Source: Nitrospiraceae bacterium
GTDB lineage: Bacteria > Nitrospirota > Thermodesulfovibrionia > UBA6902
Length of the DNA stretch: 11,599 bases
Direction of reading: 5' to 3'
Assembly (NCBI GenBank): GCA_020354155.1
Contig: CP070644.1
Coordinates: 553,288 to 564,886 of the forward strand
Both the position numbers and the translations under genes were made by a program. Positions 6,763 to 11,599 of this stretch are shown piece by piece. The first letter of the stretch is position 1, and every line of letters begins with the position of its first letter. The notes beneath the pieces are model-generated. The model was not told the origin of the DNA. It saw only the letters and a list, made by a program, of their open reading frames with translations, and ran no database searches.

Positions 6763-8211
6763 CTATTCACAGGCCCTTCCCTTAAAATGAAAAAAGAATT
6801 TAAGGGTCTTTTTGACTGTCGGTGAAAATATTTTGCCGGTAAAATAATTCCCCACCACACGTTTATTGATCTCACTCAGGGTTGGGTATGGATGCACCGC
6901 TGAGGCGAGAGTAGACAGTTTGACCCCGCCGTTCATGACTGCAACCCATTCGCTGAGGAGTTCTCCTCCATGGGGCCCGAGTATCTGCACTCCCATCGGT
7001 TTTCCTTTACTGTCAAGGAGCATCTTCACCATCCCCGCTTCTTCCCCTTCAGCAAGGCCCCTGTCATTGGACCTGAACTCCTCTGTCCAGACTGTGTATT
7101 CAATACCGGCATCTCTGGCCCGCTTCTCATTCATCCCAATACTTGCAAGTTCAGGGTCAGTATAGGTACACCACGGCAGGTAGGTGTAGTCAGCCTTTTT
7201 GGGTAAATGAAGAATGGCATTGCTCAGGGCAACCCCCCCTTCGTATCCTGCTGCATGGGTGAACTGATATGTGCCGGTCACATCACCTGCTGCATACATG
7301 TGCTTATGGTTCGTTCTCATCTTTTCATCGACCTTGATGCCTTTCCTGTCAAAATCAAGAGATATGCCTTCAAGCCCAAGACCTGCGGTATTGACAGCCC
7401 TTCCAAGGGCTACAAGGATCTGTTCAGCCTTCAGGCTCACTTCTTTCCCATCTTTATCCCTGATCACGACCTCTTTCTCCGGGCCAAGATCTTTTGTTCT
7501 CACAAGAGACGTGTTCAGATAAATTTCAATTCCCTCAGATTGGAGCCTTCCCATTACAATATCAGCAAGGTCCTTATCCTCCTTGCTCAAAATCTGGCCG
7601 CTCCGCTGCACGATACTGACCTTTGTACCGAGCCTGCAGAATGACTGTGCCATTTCAATCGCTATCGGACCTGCCCCAATGACAATCATGGATTTCGGAA
7701 GTCTGTCGAGAGAGAATATTTCTTTATTGGTAATGTACGGGGTATCCTTCAGACCTTCAAGGGGGGGAATTGAAGGAGATGAGCCGGTGGCAATGAGCCA
7801 CTTCCTGGCCGAATGAGTTTTCCCTCCAATATCTACAGAATGCTCATCAACAAACCGGGCATCTCCAAATTCTACTTTGACCCCCAGCTTGCAGAACCTC
7901 TCCTCTGAGTCATGTTTCTGAATAGTATTAATCACCGATTGAATCCGTGCTGCAACATCCCTGAAATCCACAGGCTTTGTTCCCGCATCGGGCAGACCGT
8001 ACTTCCGGGCATTTTTTATCATATGATAAACGTGCGCCGTTTTTATCAGGGTCTTGCTCGGCACACAGCCGTAATGAAGGCAATCACCGCCAAGGGCCTT
8101 TTCTTTTTCAATAAGCAGGGTCTTTGCCCCAAACTGGCTTGCCCCGGAAGCAACGGTCAGACCGGCTGCCCCTCCTCCAAGGATTCCTATGTCAAAATCA
8201 TATGTGGGCAT
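6763..8211 (-). CDS. MerA/Lpd-like FAD-dependent pyridine nucleotide-disulfide oxidoreductase
   Basis: This 482-residue class I flavoprotein reductase is often annotated as mercuric reductase or dihydrolipoyl dehydrogenase. FAD binding is shown by GILGGGAAG (9-17), the redox disulfide by GGDCLHYGCVPSK with Cys44 and Cys49, NAD(P) binding by VIGAGPIAIE (177-186) and the second FAD contact by MYAAGDVTG (305-313). The dimerization domain starts near 345. Two details separate it from standard enzymes. The catalytic His of the Lpd HPTxxE motif is replaced by Tyr442 in HPYPTLSE, as in the MerA family (PYLTxxE). But it lacks the C-terminal vicinal Cys pair of true MerA (only Cys481 near the end) and the N-terminal HMA domain. 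Mercury reduction is therefore doubtful and the substrate unknown. GGGAGAA just upstream supports the start. The TVP38/TMEM64 gene lies directly upstream; fused forms of this pair exist in other bacteria. Confidence 0.9.
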   Translation of the reverse strand: MPTYDFDIGILGGGAAGLTVASGASQFGAKTLLIEKEKALGGDCLHYGCVPSKTLIKTAHVYHMIKNARKYGLPDAGTKPVDFRDVAARIQSVINTIQKHDSEERFCKLGVKVEFGDARFVDEHSVDIGGKTHSARKWLIATGSSPSIPPLEGLKDTPYITNKEIFSLDRLPKSMIVIGAGPIAIEMAQSFCRLGTKVSIVQRSGQILSKEDKDLADIVMGRLQSEGIEIYLNTSLVRTKDLGPEKEVVIRDKDGKEVSLKAEQILVALGRAVNTAGLGLEGISLDFDRKGIKVDEKMRTNHKHMYAAGDVTGTYQFTHAAGYEGGVALSNAILHLPKKADYTYLPWCTYTDPELASIGMNEKRARDAGIEYTVWTEEFRSNDRGLAEGEEAGMVKMLLDSKGKPMGVQILGPHGGELLSEWVAVMNGGVKLSTLASAVHPYPTLSEINKRVVGNYFTGKIFSPTVKKTLKFFFHFKGRACE

Positions 8212-8240
8212 GATGTTCTCCCTAGATTTGTTTTTGCTGT

Positions 8241-8318
8241 GTCATTCCGAACCCGGTACGGGTGAGGAATCTAAGCATCTGTTATGGAGGAAGATTTCTC
8301 GCATCCGCTCGAAATGAC
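8241..8318. repeat. Extragenic inverted repeat, GTCATTYCGA family, copy 4 (78 bp)
   Basis: The termini are GTCATTCCGA and TCGAAATGAC, and the inner arms are GAGGAATCT and AGATTTCTC. The length is identical to copy 2 (78 bp) although the interior sequences differ. It fills most of the 141-base spacer between the TVP38 gene and the reductase gene, so any joint transcript would carry it as a hairpin. Confidence 0.75.
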
Positions 8319-8352
8319 ATTCCATAACATTCATCTTGTAAATTCTAATTCA

Positions 8353-9048
8353 TTAGCTGCTTGATTGCTTCCCCCTATACCATCCAACCGCTTTCTTTGC
8401 AATGATCGGGAACAACCCAAGCAGTATAAAAGATATAATCAGCCCCGGCGACAGTATCCCAGACAATGAATCGATCTTGGCCAGTTCCTTTCCGGCGTTT
8501 ACATAGACAATCGTGCCGGCCAGCATACCGACCTGTGACACCCAGAAAAAAGTCTTTAATGGCATTTTTGTGAGGCCCATGACCAGATTGATAAGCCAGA
8601 AGGGAAAAACAGGAATCAGTCGCAACGTAAAAAGGTACAGCGACCCTTCTTTTGCAATGCCTTCATTCACTGTTTTGAGTTTGTCGCCAAACTTACCCTG
8701 CACCCAGTCCCTTAAAACAAATCGTGCTACAAAACATGCCAGTGTTGCACCGATGGTGCTTGCAAAGGATACAACTATAGTGCCGACAAGCAGTCCGAAC
8801 AGAGCTCCCCCTGCTAATGTCATGATGGCCGCTCCCGGCAGGGAGAGAGACGTCACAAGGATATAGATTCCCATGTAAGCCGCTATGACTCCTATGCGGT
8901 TGTCGCTATAAAGGATCTGGAATTTTTCCTGTGATTCTTTTATGTAGGATAGGGTAAAGTAATCGCCGAGGTTAAAGATTCTGAAGGCTGCAACAAGGCC
9001 GATAAGAATGATGACAATGATTATCTTATTGATATGTTCTTTTTTCAT
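8353..9048 (-). CDS. TVP38/TMEM64 (VTT-domain) membrane protein
   Basis: A 231-residue inner-membrane protein of the DedA/VTT superfamily. The N-terminal helix is at about 7-25. The VTT core begins near 55 with LSLPGAAIMTLAGGALFG (68-85), the conserved proline-glycine hairpin and GG..FG motif, followed by GTIVVSFASTIGATLACFVAR (89-109). The other conserved piece is FTLRLIPVFPFWLINLVMG (140-158), the re-entrant Arg/Pro/Gly region. A last helix spans about 202-220 before a basic tail. Eukaryotic VTT proteins are lipid scramblases, and bacterial DedA relatives act in undecaprenyl-phosphate or lipid flipping; the role of the bacterial TVP38 branch is not settled. The start is 18 bases from a repeat and has only a weak ribosome site. 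It is probably co-transcribed with the downstream reductase. Confidence 0.9.
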   Translation of the reverse strand: MKKEHINKIIIVIILIGLVAAFRIFNLGDYFTLSYIKESQEKFQILYSDNRIGVIAAYMGIYILVTSLSLPGAAIMTLAGGALFGLLVGTIVVSFASTIGATLACFVARFVLRDWVQGKFGDKLKTVNEGIAKEGSLYLFTLRLIPVFPFWLINLVMGLTKMPLKTFFWVSQVGMLAGTIVYVNAGKELAKIDSLSGILSPGLIISFILLGLFPIIAKKAVGWYRGKQSSS

Positions 9049-9065
9049 GAAACTTTTGAGTTACT

Positions 9066-9184
9066 GTCATTTCGAGCCTGCCTGCGGTAGGCAGGCCTGC
9101 CTGCCGGCAGGCAGGTGAAGCGAGAAATCTTTAATCTTATCCATAGGCCCTAAGATTCCTCACCCTTTCAGGATTCGGAATGAC
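9066..9184. repeat. Extragenic inverted repeat, GTCATTYCGA family, copy 5 (interrupted)
   Basis: The left terminus GTCATTTCGAGC (9066-9077) is separated from the rest of the left arm, GAAGCGAGAAATCT (9117-9130), by a 39-base palindromic block. The right arm has AAGATTCCTCA (9151-9161) and TCGGAATGAC (9175-9184). With the block removed, the element is 80 bp, close to the 78-bp copies. It lies between the oxidase stop and the TVP38 start. Confidence 0.72.
9078..9116. repeat. Nested palindromic insert within an extragenic repeat
   Basis: There are two overlapping palindromes: GCCTGCCT (9076-9083) pairing with AGGCAGGC (9089-9096) around GCGGT, then CCTGCCTGCCGGCAGGCAGG (9096-9115), a perfect 20-bp palindrome. 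Bases 9080-9095 are identical to 1676-1691. Its placement inside a recognisable host repeat suggests insertion of a small GC-rich palindromic unit. Confidence 0.65.
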
Positions 9185-9235
9185 ATCTATCCAGTTTCCG
9201 AAATTCCTGAAATCTTTGAGATTACTTTAGTCTCA

Positions 9236-10780
9236 CTATTTACTATTCCCTGTACCCTCTTCAAAGGCATAATCCTCATAGACTATAAAGGTCAGCATCC
9301 CTCCGGGATAAATATGGTCATTGGCAATATGATTCAGCCTGTGGCAATGGAAAGGCCAGATCCCGGGGTTGTCAGCCTTGAGCAGTATATCCACTCTCTG
9401 GCCTGAACCGATATGTACTGTATCTATTAGCTGGGGTTCATCTACATATGATCCGTCCCGCGCCACAACCCTGAATTTATGGGAGTGAGTATGCATGTAA
9501 TGGGGCTGATTCCCAGCATTAATGAATCGAATCCTGATTGTCTCGCCAGTTTTTACATAAACCGGCTCTGTTAAAGGGTATGATTTCCCGTTGATGGTAA
9601 AGGCATCATAGACCGGATTGTGAGGATTGTACGTTTCCGGATAGTAGTCCCTCTTCACCTTTCTCTCGCCGGGATGCATGTGCTCGGGCGTGGCTCCCTC
9701 ATGCATGGTAACCGTTCCATGCTTTTTATGACCGGATTCCTGATCATCCTCTTCATGGACATGAACATGCTTGGTAGGCCATTCATCCAGGATCAATATG
9801 TACTCCCTGTCATACTCGAGTTCTTCTTCTTTTGGTTCAACGATAAATGCTCCGTACATGCCCATGTCCACATGGTGGGCACTGTCCACATGGCAATGGT
9901 ACCAGGAGGTCCCCAGATAGTTGGCAGTAAATTCATACGTATATGATTCGCCCCTCTCTACGGGAACCTGCCCGATATAGGGTACGCCATCCATAACAAC
10001 GGGTTTTTTCTGACCATGGATATGGATTGTGTGTTTCCCGCTCGATTCATTTTCCAGTACTACCCGGAAGCGGTCTCCCTCGGTAACCCTGATCGTAGGG
10101 CCCGGTATGGTGCCGTTAAATGCCCACCCCATCATGGGCGCATCCGGGAAAAGCTCAAAGCCCAGGTCTCGAACGGTAAGGGTAAAGACCTTGATCGTCT
10201 CTCCTTTTTCAGTAATGATTTCCGGCTCCAGCTCGTCAAGAGTATTTTTCATGCCAAGAACAGCATTAAACCCTGCCGGAGTTTCTGCTCTTATGTAGTC
10301 GTAACTCTCAGATGTCCTGATGTAGGGAAAGTCAAAGATTACATCATCTTCCATTTCCCCCCATTTAATGTTGATCCGGAACTCCCAGTGCCCTCCCATA
10401 ACGAGAACAACATTTTCTACTCTATACACCCCACCTCCCACCTCGGTCACATTCAGAGGGCTGAATACCCCGTGTCCCATCTCTGGCATCCACGGAGTGA
10501 CCGTCAATTTCGCCCCTGAGACATCCCGGTCTCTCTGCTCGTGAATTGTAAGGTCAAAGGTGTTCACGCCAACCTTGAGTCTGTTGTCAGGCATTGTCAT
10601 TTCAACACTGAACAGACTTTTTTCAGTGACCTGAAACATGCTGTCAGGATGGTGCTGCGTAAACTCTTTACCGCTTGCAGACAGGTGCTTATGATCATGA
10701 CCGTCCTTTTTTGTCTCTGTAGGCATCGTTGCACACCCATAAGTAAATAAGATCAATATGATCAAATATAGGATTCGCAA
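9236..10780 (-). CDS. YtkA-fused two-domain multicopper oxidase, predicted lipoprotein
   Basis: A 514-residue envelope protein with four parts. Residues 1-16 are a probable lipoprotein signal ending TYGC (Cys16), followed by a His-rich stretch. Residues about 55-153 resemble a YtkA/FixH-like domain (VTPWMPEMGHG, then GGHWEFRI). The first cupredoxin domain (about 190-316) has HTIHIHG (250-256), WYHCH (293-297) and HHVDMGM (302-308). The second (about 390-500) has HYMHTH (427-432), FHCHRLNH (477-484) and Met495. These are the ligand sets for type 1, 2 and 3 copper, so it should oxidise a substrate while reducing O2. An insert at about 338-370 has eight His and two Met. Candidate substrates are Cu(I), Mn(II), Fe(II) or phenolics; copper tolerance is favoured by context. 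The start is TTG, set by GGAGG five bases upstream. Confidence 0.9.
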   Translation of the reverse strand: MRILYLIILILFTYGCATMPTETKKDGHDHKHLSASGKEFTQHHPDSMFQVTEKSLFSVEMTMPDNRLKVGVNTFDLTIHEQRDRDVSGAKLTVTPWMPEMGHGVFSPLNVTEVGGGVYRVENVVLVMGGHWEFRINIKWGEMEDDVIFDFPYIRTSESYDYIRAETPAGFNAVLGMKNTLDELEPEIITEKGETIKVFTLTVRDLGFELFPDAPMMGWAFNGTIPGPTIRVTEGDRFRVVLENESSGKHTIHIHGQKKPVVMDGVPYIGQVPVERGESYTYEFTANYLGTSWYHCHVDSAHHVDMGMYGAFIVEPKEEELEYDREYILILDEWPTKHVHVHEEDDQESGHKKHGTVTMHEGATPEHMHPGERKVKRDYYPETYNPHNPVYDAFTINGKSYPLTEPVYVKTGETIRIRFINAGNQPHYMHTHSHKFRVVARDGSYVDEPQLIDTVHIGSGQRVDILLKADNPGIWPFHCHRLNHIANDHIYPGGMLTFIVYEDYAFEEGTGNSK

Positions 10781-10785
10781 AATTT

Positions 10786-10790
10786 CCTCC
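10786..10790 (-). promoter_or_regulatory. Ribosome binding site fixing a TTG start for the oxidase
   Basis: GGAGG on the minus strand lies five bases before TTG at 10778-10780. An ATG further upstream (10798-10800) is out of frame and its reading stops after 12 codons. The TTG start gives a complete signal peptide with a lipobox-like cysteine, so the non-ATG start is well supported. Confidence 0.7.
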
Positions 10791-10875
10791 TTATTTTCAT
10801 TACGACCTCACCATCCGATACCTTATTACGCACGATTTCAAATAAATAGTGAATCACGGCTGAACCTGTATGGGT

Positions 10876-10903
10876 ATAATAACAGATAATATAAATAAAT
10901 CAA
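10876..10903 (-). promoter_or_regulatory. Sigma-70-type promoter candidate for the oxidase gene
   Basis: On the minus strand TTGATT (10898-10903) and TATTAT (10876-10881) are 16 bases apart. An alternative overlapping pair is TTGCAG (10910-10915) and TATTAT (10886-10891) with 18 bases. Either gives a leader of about 90-100 bases. It lies past the terminator of the upstream gene, so the oxidase probably has its own promoter. The rest of the 266-base gap shows no gene. Confidence 0.35.
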
Positions 10904-10997
10904 TCGGTTCTGCAATTAATTCACTTCATGACAAGGGCATACCTTATCTGATTCCATCGTGCCTGCTCGATTATGCATTTAAGTATGCTTACATAAC

Positions 10998-11028
10998 AAA
11001 AAGGGGCACGAGCATAAGCTCCTGCCCC
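10998..11028 (-). terminator. Intrinsic terminator of the Met/His-rich gene
   Basis: On the minus strand GGGGCA pairs with TGCCCC (11023-11028 with 11003-11008). Next come a C-C mismatch and a GAGC/GCTC inner stem around a four-base loop. A run of five T (10998-11002) and then GTT follow the stem. It lies 18 bases past the stop codon: a strong, classical rho-independent terminator. Confidence 0.82.
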
Positions 11029-11046
11029 CACATGAAATACAATCTT

Positions 11047-11599
11047 CTATTTAACTGATGGCATTTTTTCCAGCAGGTCCATAACCTTCAGCTGCGATTC
11101 GGCAAGTTCATGGGTAAACTTCATCCCGGCATGAGACGAGGGATCCATACCTTCACCATGCATCTTCATCATTGCGTCTCCGGACATAATCTCATTCCAG
11201 AAACTGCGGGCATTTTTGATCATTGTTTTACCATGCGAGATGGAATCCTTGTCAACACTGGAAGCCATGCCCATTTCTCCCATCATGCGCATGTCAGCAC
11301 CCTCGAGGGCCATCTTTAATGCGTGGTTCAGGAGTACATGCTGATGATGAACATCCATGGAGTGCCCTTTCATATGAGTATGCTTCTCAAGCATATCCAA
11401 AACTTTCATCTGGGCTTCTCCAAGCTCATGAGTATATTTCATCATGAGATTATCTGAAGGTGACATTCCTGAGCTGTGCATTTTCATCATTGTGTCACCA
11501 GACAAGGTGTCATTCATCGTCGTACGTGCATTCTTCAACATCATTTTGCCGTGGTTGATCGTCAGTTCGTCCAAGCTGGCAACCATGTTCATCTGTCCA
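11047..11599 (-). CDS. Met/His-rich protein of internal ~106-residue repeats (5' truncated)
   Basis: I cannot assign a named family. At least 183 residues are visible. Numbering from the first in-frame Met (11592), residues 1-70 and 107-176 are homologous: both have a HGK-M-KNAR motif, then SGD-MMKMH, a short Ser/Pro loop, MK-THEL and a closing Q-KV-D-LEK. The linker (71-106) is rich in His and Met, including HTHMKGH and HHQH. Both units look helical and could pair into a four-helix bundle. The similarity continues upstream of that Met: the two preceding codons, Gly-Gln, match Gly-Glu in the second unit. The true start therefore lies outside the window and the protein has at least two units. 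The many Met and His residues and the neighbouring multicopper oxidase suggest copper or other soft-metal binding, as an inference. A strong terminator follows the stop. Confidence 0.8.
   Translation of the reverse strand, partial: GQMNMVASLDELTINHGKMMLKNARTTMNDTLSGDTMMKMHSSGMSPSDNLMMKYTHELGEAQMKVLDMLEKHTHMKGHSMDVHHQHVLLNHALKMALEGADMRMMGEMGMASSVDKDSISHGKTMIKNARSFWNEIMSGDAMMKMHGEGMDPSSHAGMKFTHELAESQLKVMDLLEKMPSVK

Noticed and set aside
6763..8211. Naming the flavoprotein merA
   Set aside because: The C-terminal vicinal Cys pair and the HMA domain are missing and there are no merR, merT or merP genes nearby; only the MerA-type Tyr is shared.
433..9184. CRISPR array interpretation of the repeated GTCATT motifs
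   Set aside because: The copies are dispersed in separate spacers kilobases apart, inverted in pairs and variable, with no regular repeat-spacer pattern and no cas genes.
10762..10800. 12-codon leader reading frame from the ATG just upstream of the oxidase TTG start
   Set aside because: It covers the Shine-Dalgarno site of the oxidase itself, has no ribosome site of its own and shows no attenuator-type structure, so it is most likely chance.
10870..11058. 62-codon plus-strand open frame upstream of the oxidase
   Set aside because: No ribosome site, overlap with the strong terminator and the 3' end of the Met/His-rich gene, and no recognisable domain.

Overview
The window is 11.6 kb of bacterial chromosome carrying ten protein genes: eight complete and one cut off at each edge. 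Two genes read rightward (the tail of an ABC-2 permease and a CPA2 cation:proton antiporter). The other eight read leftward. No rRNA, tRNA, CRISPR array, transposase or phage gene was seen. Moderate GC, good GGAGG-type ribosome sites, periplasmic and lipoprotein signals and the gene mix (arsenite methyltransferase, DUF3047, MerA-like reductase, multicopper oxidase) suggest a Gram-negative, environmental, possibly anaerobic lineage such as Nitrospirota or Desulfobacterota. That assignment is an inference from gene flavour only.

Layout from left to right: the C-terminal third of an ABC-2 export permease; a 399-base gap full of extragenic repeats, ending in a terminator; an AsmA-like membrane-anchored protein with its own promoter and a palindromic operator candidate; a 319-base gap holding a different hairpin repeat; a membrane-anchored HtrA/DegS-like protease; a divergent intergenic region with one repeat; the antiporter, which meets a DUF3047 exported protein tail to tail with 6 bases between them; then a leftward run of arsenite methyltransferase (arsM), a MerA/Lpd-like flavoprotein disulfide reductase, a TVP38/TMEM64 (VTT) membrane protein and a YtkA-fused two-domain multicopper oxidase; and last a Met/His-rich protein built of internal repeats, with a clear terminator, running off the right edge.

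The leftward block from about 5.5 kb to the right edge reads as a metal and metalloid handling neighbourhood: ArsM methylates As(III), the reductase/VTT pair is a recurrent membrane-redox partnership known elsewhere as a fused protein, and the oxidase and the Met/His-rich protein look suited to copper. Shared regulation is not shown, because repeats separate most of these genes and the oxidase appears to have its own promoter.

The most unusual signal is between the genes. Every spacer except the 6-base one and the one upstream of the oxidase carries a repeat. Most belong to one architecture: about 73-80 bp, ending in GTCATTYC and its complement, with a second inner inverted repeat and variable interior. 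One copy is split by a 39-bp block of GC-rich palindromes, part of which recurs about 7.4 kb away. Two copies carry the same 42-bp leader at exactly the same spacing.
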